Shown here piece by piece: positions 1 through 8,018 of a stretch of DNA of 64,000 nucleotides. The number at the start of each line of letters is the position of its first letter. The stretch's first letter is position 1. The notes under the pieces were generated by a model. It did not search any database. It saw only the letters and a list, made by a program, of their open reading frames with translations, and was not told the origin of the DNA. The translations under genes and the position numbers were made by a program. The stretch comes from Flavobacterium sp. Root901. Its GTDB lineage: Bacteria > Bacteroidota > Bacteroidia > Flavobacteriales > Flavobacteriaceae. The stretch lies in contig NZ_LMJB01000007.1 in assembly GCF_001429765.1 (NCBI RefSeq), forward strand, positions 308,780 to 372,779, given 5' to 3'.

Positions 1-534
1 TTCTACTAAAACATTGGCATCTAAAGCTGCTAATGCCACACACATATCACTTGGATGAACGGCAATACAACTATCTGAAGCACCAAAAATGGCATGCATT
101 CTGTTTGCACCGCCAATAGCTCCGCAGCCGCTTTTTGGACTTCTTTTATTGCACGGCATATCGGTATTATAAAAATATGAACAGCGTGTTTTTTGAAGCA
201 TATTTCCTCCAACCGTTGCCATATGGCGGATTTGCTGTGAAGCTCCCGCCGCTAAAGCCAAAGACAGTAAAGGATGCTTTTCTTTTATTGCAGCGTCTTC
301 GGCAACCTGACTGTTTTTTGCCAATGCACCAATAGAAACTTTTCCGGTGAGAAATTCTATTTTGTTTAAATCTAATCCGTTGATGTCTATTAATTTATCC
401 GGTGCAGTAACATTTTTTTTCATTAAATCAACCAGATTTGTTCCTCCGGCAATAAACATGGCCGAACTTTCTTTGCTGATATTACTTACTGCTGAACCTG
501 ATGATAAGGCTCTGATTATTTGGAAATTTTTCAT
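1..534 (-). CDS. Molybdenum hydroxylase FAD-binding subunit (PaoB/YagS-like), partial
   Basis: The gene runs off the window edge, so only the first 178 codons are seen. It starts MKNFQIIRAL and carries the FAD-binding signature FIAGGTNLVDLMK followed by TVGGNMLQKTRC. After this comes a cysteine cluster, C-SYF-x4-MPCNKR-x-P-K-SGC, which matches the extra [4Fe-4S] site known in the E. coli PaoB family and absent from most xanthine dehydrogenase FAD subunits. The start codon overlaps the stop of the upstream 2Fe-2S subunit as ATGA, so the two are translationally coupled. By family knowledge it passes electrons from the Mo and 2Fe-2S centres to FAD. The Mo-binding subunit is expected just beyond base 1. 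Confidence 0.88.
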   Translation of the reverse strand, partial: MKNFQIIRALSSGSAVSNISKESSAMFIAGGTNLVDLMKKNVTAPDKLIDINGLDLNKIEFLTGKVSIGALAKNSQVAEDAAIKEKHPLLSLALAAGASQQIRHMATVGGNMLQKTRCSYFYNTDMPCNKRSPKSGCGAIGGANRMHAIFGASDSCIAVHPSDMCVALAALDANVLVE

Positions 535-1169
535 AGTTCCTTCCCTCCTTCCTTAACTTCTGTTATAGCATCAACAATATTATGATAAGCGCCGCATCGG
601 CAGATATTTCCGCTCATGTATTCTCTTATTTCTTCGCGGCTGCCGGCATGACCTTCTTTTATACAGGCAATCCCAGACATGATCTGTCCCGGCGTACAAT
701 AACCGCACTGAAAACCGTCATGTTTAATAAAAGCTTCCTGCATTGGATGCAGTTTTTTTCCTTTTGAAAGTCCTTCGATAGTCGTAACCTGAGCATTTTG
801 CTGCATGGCTGCCAAAGTAAGGCAAGATAATACTCTTGTTCCGTTTACGTGTACCGTACAGGCTCCGCACTGACCATGGTCACAGCCTTTTTTTGTACCT
901 GTAAGTTGTAATTGCTCTCTTAACAAGTCAAGTAAAGTAGTTCTTGGCTCAATATTAAGAGTTTGTTTTTTACCATTTACTTCAATAGAAAGCGGCACTG
1001 TTTCTAAATATTCAGCAATTTTTTCATCCCATTTATTCTCTGAAGCCATTACCAACGAAGGAGGTGTCAGGGCAAGAGCGGTCAAAAGTCCTGATTTTTT
1101 TATAAAGTCACGGCGGGAATTTGAGTCGTTCTCCGTTACTTTATTCGGATCTGTTTTTTTAGAAGCCAT
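531..1169 (-). CDS. Tat-exported 2Fe-2S subunit of a molybdenum hydroxylase (PaoA/YagT-like)
   Basis: This 212-residue protein has a twin-arginine signal (SRRDFIKKSG, arginines at 19-20) followed by a hydrophobic stretch, so the complex is predicted to be periplasmic. Cysteines 96, 101, 104 and 116 form the plant-type ferredoxin site (GCDHGQCGACTV). Cysteines 155, 158, 190 and 192 form the second [2Fe-2S] site (CGYC and CRC) in the all-alpha domain. The length and domain order are those of the small subunit of the aldehyde oxidoreductase/xanthine dehydrogenase family. Tat export plus a 4Fe-4S-type FAD partner point to the PaoABC aldehyde oxidase group or the related isoquinoline 1-oxidoreductases. 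The substrate cannot be told from sequence. Confidence 0.9.
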   Translation of the reverse strand: MASKKTDPNKVTENDSNSRRDFIKKSGLLTALALTPPSLVMASENKWDEKIAEYLETVPLSIEVNGKKQTLNIEPRTTLLDLLREQLQLTGTKKGCDHGQCGACTVHVNGTRVLSCLTLAAMQQNAQVTTIEGLSKGKKLHPMQEAFIKHDGFQCGYCTPGQIMSGIACIKEGHAGSREEIREYMSGNICRCGAYHNIVDAITEVKEGGKEL

Positions 1170-1453
1170 TCTATCTATCTTTTTAATTAGGAAAATCTCT
1201 TGGGTATTCTAACAAATTTAACAATCTTAATTCACAAAAAGTTATGAAATTCAAACATTCTGCTTATTTAGAATAATTACATTTTTGATATTTTAATTGC
1301 AAACAGTCAAATATAAAATACAAGTTTCCAAATATTTACCACTCTGACTTTGCAAAATTTGTGCTAATGGCGATAATTAAAACGAAAAAACTTTGTGCGC
1401 TTTGTGCCTTAAAAAACAACAAAATTGTATTTTTACTTGATTAAGTTTTAATT
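1170..1453. other. Divergent intergenic region, Mo hydroxylase / cysteine desulfurase
   Basis: AT-rich spacer between two divergent genes. It contains a short CTTTGTGCGCTTTGTGCC motif near 1391-1408, using the same CTTTG(T/C)G vocabulary as the inverted repeat at 57864-57953. No gene or clear hairpin is visible. Confidence 0.5.
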
Positions 1454-2590
1454 ATGCCAAATCAGCCAAATATTTATCTGGACAATAATGCGACAACCCG
1501 AATTGATGAACGGGTTTTAGAAGCAATGCTTCCTTATTTTACAGATTTATATGCCAATTCTACAAGTCAGCATATCGCAGGATTAACCGTAAATGAAGCT
1601 GTAGAAAATGCTGCCTGGCAGACCGCCGGTTTAATCAATGCTGATGCGGAAGAAATCATCTTTACTTCTGGCGCAACAGAAGCAATTAATTTGGCAATTA
1701 AAGGGTTGGTCAATCAGGATCGAAAACATATCATCACATTGGTTACAGAACATAAAGCCGTACTGGAAACCTGCGATTTTATGAAAAGTAATGGTTTCGA
1801 AATAAGCTATTTGCCTGTTAATCCCGATGGTCTTTTAGATCTTAACCTTTTAAATGAATCAATTACAGATAAAACACTGGTTTTCATTGCAATGCTTTCA
1901 AATAATGAAACAGGTGTCATACAAAATGTCAGTGAAATTTCTGAAATTCTTAAAAGCAAAAATGTTCTTTTTATGTGTGATGCAACTCAGGCTGTCGGAA
2001 AAATTACAGTTGATGTAAAAACTTTGGGAATTGATCTTTTGACGTTGTCTGCACATAAATTCTATGGCCCAAAAGGTATTGGCGCTTTATATGTTTCGGC
2101 AAAAGCCAGATTAAAATTGCTTCCTCAGATTTCCGGCGGAGGACAGCAGCGAAAATTAAGAAGCGGTACACTAAATGTTCCCGGAATTATCGGTTTAGGT
2201 AAAGCATCGGAAATAGCTCTGAATGAATTAGAAAGAAATAAAAAAAACATAAAAATATTACGGGACAAACTGGAAAACAGTTTGCTCCAATTTGAAGGTT
2301 CATTTGTAAATGGAAATGTTGAAAACCGAATTTATAATACTTCGAATATTTGTTTTCCATGTGTAAATTCAGAAAAACTTATTATGGCTTTGGGAAATAT
2401 TTTAGTTTCAAATGGTGCTTCCTGCTCATCTGTCACTTCTGAGGCTTCTCATGTTTTAAAAGCAATGGGTTTATCGGATGAAAAAGCCTTGAGTTCGATC
2501 CGCTTTAGTTTAGGCAGATTTAATACTTTGGAAGAAATTGATATTGCTGTTGAAAAAGTTTTGGATCTGGCGAAGAAATTAAAAGTTTAA
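1454..2590 (+). CDS. Cysteine desulfurase (NifS/IscS-type)
   Basis: This 378-residue class V aminotransferase-fold enzyme removes sulfur from L-cysteine as a protein persulfide, using PLP. The N-terminus YLDNNATTRID, His100 (TEHKAVLET), Asp176 (CDATQAVGK) and the PLP lysine at 202 (SAHKFYGPKG) are all present. The reactive cysteine is Cys324 in SNGASCSSVTSEASHVL. It stands alone on the plus strand, with no scaffold protein or Suf/Isc partner beside it. It lies between a molybdenum hydroxylase operon and the mocA/xdhC-like genes. By analogy with NifS-type proteins that sulfurate xanthine dehydrogenase cofactor, a role in making the sulfido ligand is plausible but inferred. A general Fe-S or thiolation role remains possible. 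Confidence 0.9.
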   Translation: MPNQPNIYLDNNATTRIDERVLEAMLPYFTDLYANSTSQHIAGLTVNEAVENAAWQTAGLINADAEEIIFTSGATEAINLAIKGLVNQDRKHIITLVTEHKAVLETCDFMKSNGFEISYLPVNPDGLLDLNLLNESITDKTLVFIAMLSNNETGVIQNVSEISEILKSKNVLFMCDATQAVGKITVDVKTLGIDLLTLSAHKFYGPKGIGALYVSAKARLKLLPQISGGGQQRKLRSGTLNVPGIIGLGKASEIALNELERNKKNIKILRDKLENSLLQFEGSFVNGNVENRIYNTSNICFPCVNSEKLIMALGNILVSNGASCSSVTSEASHVLKAMGLSDEKALSSIRFSLGRFNTLEEIDIAVEKVLDLAKKLKV

Positions 2591-2654
2591 ATTTAATCTA
2601 CAGTTTTTTTATTTCTCAAATAAGACTCACAATAACAAAAAGCATTATTTTCAT

Positions 2655-3272
2655 CTAAGAAATTAGTTTTTCGTAATCCTCTTCTGTATCAATATCGATG
2701 TTCCCTTTTTCGAATAAAACCGGAACAGTATCATCCAAATACTTTTTAATGATTTTTTTTGCTCCTCCCTGTCCTTTTAGTTCCAGTAACTCACCAAAAT
2801 ACTTTTTATCAAACAAAACCGGGGTTCCCAAAGTTTCAGAATAAGCAGAAGCTATAATGCCTTTTGAGGTTTTATAAGATTTGCCGATTAAATTCTCAAA
2901 AACTAAAGCTGATACAAATGGCTGATCACAGACTGCAAAAATGCATTGTTCACAATCTTCATTCAATTTCAATAATTCTGATAATCCTTTTGCGATTGAC
3001 GATGACATTCCGCTTTCCCAATCAGGATTTTTGCAAATATTTATTGCTGTTGAATTTATCTCTTTTTCAATAATTTCGTGATTGGCGCCTGATACTACAA
3101 TTATAAATGAATTGGACACTTTTAGCGCTTCAGAGATCGTGTTTTTTAAAAGTGTTGAATCTTTGTATCTCAATAACTGTTTTGGTCTTCCTAAGCGCGA
3201 AGAATTGCCTGCAGCCAAAATTACAATACCCGTTTTATTTTGAGATTTATTTTTCATCCTAAATTTCATCAT
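2655..3272 (-). CDS. MocA/MobA-like nucleotidyltransferase (molybdenum cofactor cytidylyltransferase candidate)
   Basis: This 205-residue protein begins with the NTP-transferase loop VILAAGNSSRLGRPKQLL (about 17-34). It has the NPDWESGMSSSI segment and the metal-binding CDQP at 115-118, as in the MocA family that makes molybdopterin cytosine dinucleotide. That cofactor form is used by PaoABC-type enzymes. The start overlaps the end of the upstream XdhC-like gene by 14 bases. An internal ATG five codons later would remove the overlap, so the exact start is unsure. Substrate (CTP versus GTP) is inferred from the neighbouring hydroxylase. Confidence 0.8.
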   Translation of the reverse strand: MMKFRMKNKSQNKTGIVILAAGNSSRLGRPKQLLRYKDSTLLKNTISEALKVSNSFIIVVSGANHEIIEKEINSTAINICKNPDWESGMSSSIAKGLSELLKLNEDCEQCIFAVCDQPFVSALVFENLIGKSYKTSKGIIASAYSETLGTPVLFDKKYFGELLELKGQGGAKKIIKKYLDDTVPVLFEKGNIDIDTEEDYEKLIS

Positions 3273-4365
3273 GAATTTTACCCTGCTTATATTTCAAAGA
3301 AAATCCAGATTTTTGAGTTGAAAAAGCTTTAATTTCAGATACAATCGACAAGGCTATTTCTTCTGATGTTTCTGCACCGATATTTAAACCAATCGGGCTG
3401 TAAATGCTTTTTAATTGCTCTTCCGTTACATTGATTCCTTCATTTTCAAGGTCATTAATCATTTGATTTAATTTGCTTTTTGGACCCAGAATACCCAAAT
3501 ACTGGCAGTCAGTTTCCAAAAGTAATTTTAAAACTGCCAGATCGTATTTGTAATTGTGCGTCATGAGCACAAAATACGTTTGATTATCAATTACAATATC
3601 GTCTGTAAATTGTTCGGGTTTTACAACTCTGATTTTATCTGCTTCCGGAAAACGTTTTTCAGTTGCATGTGTTGCACGGCCGTCGCCTATAGTAATTTTC
3701 CATCCTAATATTGAAGCCATTTTTACCAAAGGCTTTACATCGTTTCCTGCGCCGGCTATAATAAGTGCAATGGGCGGATTAATGTATTCCAATAAAGCTT
3801 CGTTATCGTTTTGAAGTTTTTTTATAATGGATGCCTTAGTTTTCAGCACTTCTTCTGCATCAGAAATTAAATCTAAAAATTCATTATTAGGATTTAAAAC
3901 CGGAGTTTTTTCTCTAAAAAATAAAGTGGTTCCTATTTGCAAAGCATTTCTTTTTTGGGAAAAAACAGTTCCAATTACGGCTTCTTTTCTTTCTAATTCT
4001 AATTGCTGTAAAAGCTGTATTGGGTTGTCTGGCACCTCATCATCAATATATTCAAATAAAATATGAACGATTCCATTGCAGCCAAGCTGTAAACCAAGTT
4101 CTACATCATCTTCATTATTAGTATTGTACGTAATTAATTTATTTTGTTTTTGATGAATCGAAAGAAGCGCTTTACGGAGTGCATCGCCTTCCAGACAACC
4201 GCCGCTTATAGCGCCGGTTAGTTCACCGTCTTCGGTAACCAGCATTCGTGCTCCGGGCTGGCGGTAAGATGAACCTTCAACTTTGACAACGGTTGCCAAA
4301 GCCGTCTTTTTTTCTGCGGTTTTTGCTTCTGAATATGCTTTTAAGATTTCGCTGATTTCCTTCAT
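3259..4365 (-). CDS. XdhC/CoxI-family molybdenum cofactor chaperone (PaoD-like)
   Basis: The N-terminal XdhC/CoxI domain contains the conserved GSSYRQPGARMLV and AISGGCLEGDA, with the family's invariant cysteine. The C-terminal half is the XdhC Rossmann domain (IALIIAGAGNDVKPLVKMA, then VLMTHNYKYDL and GILGPKSK). XdhC proteins bind mature or sulfurated Moco and insert it into the hydroxylase. I place the start at MKEISEIL (4365). An in-frame ATG six codons upstream (4383) adds MMYIYF, which lacks family resemblance. The gene is co-transcribed with the mocA-like gene that follows it. Confidence 0.87.
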   Translation of the reverse strand: MKEISEILKAYSEAKTAEKKTALATVVKVEGSSYRQPGARMLVTEDGELTGAISGGCLEGDALRKALLSIHQKQNKLITYNTNNEDDVELGLQLGCNGIVHILFEYIDDEVPDNPIQLLQQLELERKEAVIGTVFSQKRNALQIGTTLFFREKTPVLNPNNEFLDLISDAEEVLKTKASIIKKLQNDNEALLEYINPPIALIIAGAGNDVKPLVKMASILGWKITIGDGRATHATEKRFPEADKIRVVKPEQFTDDIVIDNQTYFVLMTHNYKYDLAVLKLLLETDCQYLGILGPKSKLNQMINDLENEGINVTEEQLKSIYSPIGLNIGAETSEEIALSIVSEIKAFSTQKSGFSLKYKQGKIHDEI

Positions 4366-4517
4366 AAAATAAATGTACATCAAAAGCTTTTTAACTCCAA
4401 AAAAATATACTTAACAAATTCTAAACGATTATTTTTTAAATGTGAGGTTTTTTGTATTCTCAAGTTTTGTATTTTTATCAATAGCAAAATATTTATAGTT
4501 AACTTAAACAAAAACTA

Positions 4518-4850
4518 ATGGGAAAATTTGTAATCACTAAAAGAACCAATGGTGAATTTCAATTTAATTTGAAAGCCGGTAATGGCCAGACAATTTTAAC
4601 AAGTGAAGGCTATTCAACAAAAGCTGCTGCTTTGAGCGGAATTGAATCTGTCAAAACAAACTCGCAGGATGACAGCCGCTATGACAGAAAAGAATCTGCC
4701 AGCGGAAAACCTCATTTTAACTTAAAAGCCGGTAATGGACAAATTATTGGTTCGAGCGAAATGTACGAAAGCGTTTCTGCAAGAGAAGGCGGAATCGAGT
4801 CTGTAAAAAAGAATGCTCCTGATGCAGATACTGATGATCAGTCATCATAA
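4518..4850 (+). CDS. YegP-like DUF1508 tandem-repeat protein
   Basis: This 110-residue soluble protein consists of two copies of the DUF1508 unit. The first (about 8-48) reads GEFQFNLKAGNGQTILTSEG and the second (about 62-102) reads HFNLKAGNGQIIGSSEMYES, each ending in GIESVK. Family members such as E. coli YegP form small beta-rich dimers of unknown function. It is monocistronic and is followed within about 20 bases by a strong terminator hairpin shared with the convergent XRE regulator. Confidence 0.85.
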   Translation: MGKFVITKRTNGEFQFNLKAGNGQTILTSEGYSTKAAALSGIESVKTNSQDDSRYDRKESASGKPHFNLKAGNGQIIGSSEMYESVSAREGGIESVKKNAPDADTDDQSS

Positions 4851-4871
4851 AAATGCAAACATATAAATTAA

Positions 4872-4902
4872 AAAACGAGGTCTTTTACACCTCGTTTTTT
4901 TT
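4872..4902. terminator. Bidirectional intrinsic terminator
   Basis: A 10-bp stem AAAACGAGGT / ACCTCGTTTT with a 7-base loop has T-runs on both strands. It separates the YegP-like gene (plus) from the XRE regulator (minus), whose stop codon lies at its edge. Confidence 0.85.
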
Positions 4903-5290
4903 ACAACTGACCAAATTTTCTTTTATATCGGTTTAGTTCTTCTTCTGTTTTACTTAAAAGTTTTTCCAGAAGTTTGATTTTATCTTCGTAAAGTTCTTTT
5001 AACGCTTCGTCATTATTCGAATTGATTAATATACTTCCGTTATTGCTGTTTCCTTTTACAGTGTTAATGTTGCTGAAGTATCTCTGACTGTCAAAACTGA
5101 TAATATCTTCGACACTAACTTCTAAAATCCTGGCTATTTCTACTAATTTGACGTAGGATAAAATTGTTTTTCCTTTTTCAATTTTACTGTAGCCTGCCTG
5201 AGTGACACCAAGTTGATCTGCCATATATTCCTGAGTATAATTTTTTAACTCTCTAATGCTTCGTATTTTGTTTTTTATTGAAGTTGCCAT
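4901..5290 (-). CDS. XRE-family transcriptional regulator
   Basis: This 129-residue DNA-binding protein has an N-terminal helix-turn-helix (about 10-65) with the features IRELKNYTQEYMADQLGVTQ and YSKIEKGKTILSY. The C-terminal tail, from about residue 95, is rich in charged leucine-containing heptads (LYEDKIKLLEKLLSKTEEEL) and looks like a short coiled coil for dimerisation. No ligand-binding domain is present. The target is unknown; the nearest candidates are the small membrane genes just upstream. Confidence 0.82.
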   Translation of the reverse strand: MATSIKNKIRSIRELKNYTQEYMADQLGVTQAGYSKIEKGKTILSYVKLVEIARILEVSVEDIISFDSQRYFSNINTVKGNSNNGSILINSNNDEALKELYEDKIKLLEKLLSKTEEELNRYKRKFGQL

Positions 5291-5415
5291 AAGTTTGATT
5301 TGGGGAGGGCGTGTATAGCTGAAACAGCCGCAACTAACTTAGGGGGTTTTGCAGCTATTTTTGTTTATTTGGAATCAAAATTCTGTTTAATCGCAGGGTG
5401 ATAAAACGCAATTTT
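5291..5415. other. Upstream region of the XRE gene with an inverted repeat
   Basis: Non-coding stretch with a G-rich segment (GGGGAGGGCG) and an inverted repeat TAGCTG...CAGCTA near 5315-5361, followed by a T-rich run on the plus strand. It could be a leader, a terminator or an operator; nothing in the sequence settles which. Confidence 0.3.
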
Positions 5416-5511
5416 TTATTTTTTTCTAATTATAATTATAAAACCATATACCAGAGCGACAACTATAAAGGCCAAATCGTTGTTTGAAATTTCATTTAAC
5501 AGTTGATTCAT
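5416..5511 (-). CDS. Possible 31-residue membrane microprotein
   Basis: A short ATG-to-TAA reading frame encodes 31 residues: a polar N-terminus (MNQLLNEISNNDL), one hydrophobic helix (AFIVVALVYGFIIII) and a basic RKK end. This is the layout of single-pass small membrane proteins. It begins 8 bases after the stop of the 135-residue membrane protein gene on the same strand, so it would be co-transcribed. There is no homology support I can name. The frame is short enough to arise by chance, so this is a candidate only. Confidence 0.4.
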   Translation of the reverse strand: MNQLLNEISNNDLAFIVVALVYGFIIIIRKK

Positions 5512-5519
5512 TTTTATCT

Positions 5520-5927
5520 CTAGTTTTTTGTTCTTTCTATAATTCGCTGAAATTCTAAATTCAAATACTGATCTATTTGTTTTCCGATTAATGGCCGGTC
5601 TAAAGCATTGATTTTTACTTTAGTTTCTTTGTTGTAGATATCTTTTACGATCACAAAATAATCGAATTCGGTATTATTGTGAAACCGTGAGATAATGAGA
5701 AAGGTGTAGCAGAGTAAAGCCGGAATTACATAATATAATTCCATTAACTTTGTAAAAATCATGCAATAATAAGCTAATCCTGTAACAGCAATGAAAGAGC
5801 TGTTTTCAAAAAGATAGGTTTTCTTTCTTTTGAGCAGTCCGAGTTCTACAATTTCATTAAAATTGTACTGCCATTGTTTTGATCCGTACTGAAACTGTAC
5901 CTGATCGTGAGTGAGGGAAATGAACAT
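5520..5927 (-). CDS. Hypothetical two-helix membrane protein
   Basis: I do not recognise the family. The 135-residue protein has a soluble N-terminal part (FISLTHDQVQFQYGSKQWQYNFNEI), two adjacent hydrophobic segments at about 45-80 (SSFIAVTGLAYYCMIFTKL and YYVIPALLCYTFLII), and a polar C-terminal half with a beta-strand-like FDYFVIVKDIYNKETKVKI. The pattern of a short beta-rich start, a helical hairpin and a beta-rich end resembles small PH-like membrane proteins, but this is only structural intuition. It may form an operon with the 31-residue ORF that follows. Confidence 0.6.
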   Translation of the reverse strand: MFISLTHDQVQFQYGSKQWQYNFNEIVELGLLKRKKTYLFENSSFIAVTGLAYYCMIFTKLMELYYVIPALLCYTFLIISRFHNNTEFDYFVIVKDIYNKETKVKINALDRPLIGKQIDQYLNLEFQRIIERTKN

Positions 5928-6352
5928 AATAATTAAAATTAAATCTCTTTAAAGAAAGCTTGGTGAGAGTGCTTTCTAAAAAATTGTTTTCGGCTTAAAT
6001 GAATATATTTGGAGATACTGCAGTGGTCGGCAGCACATCGCTTCGCAATATTACGCATAATCACCTTTTTTTTCTTACAAACCAGCTTATAGAATATAAC
6101 CAGAGGTTGTAATTCAATCTAATTATAAATTTTTCCTTATAGTTTTAAATGCGCATTATAGCGTTTTACTTATATAAAAAACAAGCAAAAAGCCACCCTT
6201 TTACGGAATGGCTTTCAAAATAATATTTTAAAATGTTTAAATCTTCGATTTCTGAATGTGTTGGTTTAACTATTTGTTGTTCCGTTAGACCAAACTCTTT
6301 GGAATATGTTTGTAATTTTTCTTTGCATCGAATGATAAATCCTAAAACTCAT
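5928..6352. other. Intergenic region without a gene
   Basis: About 425 bases between the membrane protein gene and the end of the PfkB kinase gene. Apart from the minus-strand hairpin at 6186-6216, I see only AT-rich sequence and a fragment GTCGGCAGCACATCGC. A similar TCGGCAGCA occurs at about 7371-7379, which hints at a shared intergenic repeat fragment. Confidence 0.5.
6186..6216 (-). terminator. Probable terminator after the PfkB kinase gene
   Basis: On the minus strand an AAAGCCA...TGGCTTT stem is followed by a T-rich run (TTTTTGCTTGTTTTTT). It lies about 140 bases past the stop of the kinase gene, at the end of the lut/rha minus-strand cluster. Confidence 0.6.
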
Positions 6353-7252
6353 CTATCCTTTACTCATTAAATCCTCAATTTCAGATTCAGAAATTTTTGG
6401 ATTTGCTCCTGGCGATGCAGCAACCAAAGCTCCTATTGCACAAGCATAATCTAAAGCTTCCTGCGGGTTTTTATTGGTAAGCAAAGAGGTAATTAAAGTG
6501 GCAAGAAAAGAATCTCCTGCTCCAACAGTATCTGCAACTACAATAGGATAACCATTATTTACATAAAAAGTTCCTTCCCATAAAAGCAGAGCGCCGTGTT
6601 TTCCTCTTGTTACACATATTCCTTTTACGTCTGCCAAAGAAGAAATAAAATTCATACATTCTTCTAAACTTTTATGCGGAAAGTGCAATGCTGATGCTAT
6701 TTCTAAAATTTCTTCATCATTAAACTTTACAAAATCAGCAGATTTCATTAACTGCTCCAGAATTTCATACGAATAATGGGGTTTTCTTAAATTAACATCA
6801 AAAACTTTGTAAGCATTTGTATTGAGTAATTCTTCCAGTGATTGTCTTGAAACCTGATCTCTGCAAACCAAACTTCCATAAATCAAAACATCGGCTTGAC
6901 TGATTAGTTCTCTTGCTGCATCATTTAATATAATTTTATCCCATGCCGACGGATATTTAATTTCATAAGTCGCTGAGCCGTTTTTATCTAAAGTAACATT
7001 TACCAATCCGGTCGGAAAATTTTCTGATGTTATAATCGCATCTGTTTCAAGTCCGAGGTTTTTTACAGTATCGATTATAATTTTTCCGTCTTCATCGTTT
7101 CCTACGCAGCTAATCATCGCAGCATCACAGCCTAATGTTTTCATTCTTAAAGCTACATTTAGCGGTGCGCCCCCTATCTTTTTTTCATTGTCAAAAACAT
7201 CCCAAAGTACTTCTCCGTAAGCAATTGCTTTTAGGTTTTTTCCGTTTTTCAT
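6353..7252 (-). CDS. PfkB-family sugar kinase (fructokinase-like)
   Basis: This 299-residue ribokinase-fold enzyme uses ATP to phosphorylate a sugar. The substrate-side signature GGAPLNVALRM is at about 27-37, and the catalytic motif DTVGAGDSFLA near residue 240 supplies the base aspartate and the anion hole. The opening AYGEVLWDVF is typical of bacterial fructokinase-like members. It is the last gene on the minus strand after lutC, separated by 178 bases holding repeat fragments, so membership of the rhamnose operon is uncertain. No step in rhamnose catabolism needs it; rhamnulose phosphorylation is covered by RhaB. Confidence 0.82.
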   Translation of the reverse strand: MKNGKNLKAIAYGEVLWDVFDNEKKIGGAPLNVALRMKTLGCDAAMISCVGNDEDGKIIIDTVKNLGLETDAIITSENFPTGLVNVTLDKNGSATYEIKYPSAWDKIILNDAARELISQADVLIYGSLVCRDQVSRQSLEELLNTNAYKVFDVNLRKPHYSYEILEQLMKSADFVKFNDEEILEIASALHFPHKSLEECMNFISSLADVKGICVTRGKHGALLLWEGTFYVNNGYPIVVADTVGAGDSFLATLITSLLTNKNPQEALDYACAIGALVAASPGANPKISESEIEDLMSKG

Positions 7253-7430
7253 TCTAATTTCTTTTTATTATCCAGAAATATAAAAATAACGTTTTAATTA
7301 TGGACTGCCTAAAATTTGGGATTTATATAACAATCGTTATTATCATGAAAATATCTCGGAGAGATTATATATCGGCAGCATTTTATCACACTTCGGAAAT
7401 TTGTCTCGTAGGGACTGCATATTGCCTATA
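7253..7430. repeat. Intergenic repeat fragments
   Basis: A non-coding gap containing a small palindrome (ATATCTCGGAGAGATTATAT, about 7349-7368) and the phrase TTTGTCTCGTAGGGACTGC. It looks like a degraded palindromic intergenic repeat rather than a regulatory leader. Confidence 0.35.
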
Positions 7431-8018
7431 TTAATCCAATAAAAAAACAATCAATCCTCTGGCGCCATGTGCTCCCAAAACCAATGATTGTTCAATATCT
7501 GCTGTTTTTGAAGGTCCGGCAATAAAAGTTCCGAAACCATATTCCTGATTCCCAATCTTTTCATAAGCCTGCTGCATCGTGCGTACAATATCGCTTTTAT
7601 GTACAATAATCGCCAGATACTGGGCAATAAACGGAGAAACTCTTTGTCCTAAAATACTATCGGTTACCCAAAGCGCACTGTTTTCTGCTACTCCAAAATG
7701 AGCTTTAATAACCGTTAGTTCGACATCCTGAAGAGAATGCGGATCGGCGTTGTTCCAGTCTAATGAAGCAATTTCTGAAAGCTCCGGAAGCGTCGAAATA
7801 ATTCTTTTCTCCAGATTATAACTTGATTTAATGTAATTTATGATTGCTGTATAATTTGATACTTCTACAGGATCACCGCCAATTCCTTTCAAAACCGTTT
7901 TATACATTTCAAGTGTATCAAAATTCTCGGAACCCAAAAGACTCAGATCCGGAAGTTCGGTAACCAAATCTGGCTGATTTAGTTTTATTCTGTTTAAAAT
8001 TCTGGTTTTACTGCTCAT
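7431..8018 (-). CDS. lutC: LutC-like LUD-domain protein of lactate oxidation
   Basis: This 195-residue LUD-domain protein is the third subunit of the LutABC L-lactate oxidation complex by family and gene order. Features include a short basic N-terminus (MSSKTRILNRIKLNQ), VTDSILGQRVSPFIAQYLAIIVHK, and the C-terminal GTFIAGPSKTADIEQSLVLGAHGARG, the ligand-facing signature of the LUD fold. It overlaps the end of lutB by 11 bases, indicating translational coupling. No iron-sulfur motif is present, as expected for LutC. Confidence 0.9.
   Translation of the reverse strand: MSSKTRILNRIKLNQPDLVTELPDLSLLGSENFDTLEMYKTVLKGIGGDPVEVSNYTAIINYIKSSYNLEKRIISTLPELSEIASLDWNNADPHSLQDVELTVIKAHFGVAENSALWVTDSILGQRVSPFIAQYLAIIVHKSDIVRTMQQAYEKIGNQEYGFGTFIAGPSKTADIEQSLVLGAHGARGLIVFLLD

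Noticed and set aside
6240-6352. 28-codon frame just after the PfkB gene
   Set aside because: It has no hydrophobic or conserved character and could easily arise by chance in AT-rich DNA.
6353-7252. PfkB kinase as a rhamnulokinase or KDG kinase
   Set aside because: Both roles have better candidates in the window (rhaB and kdgK), and the motifs fit fructokinase-like members best.
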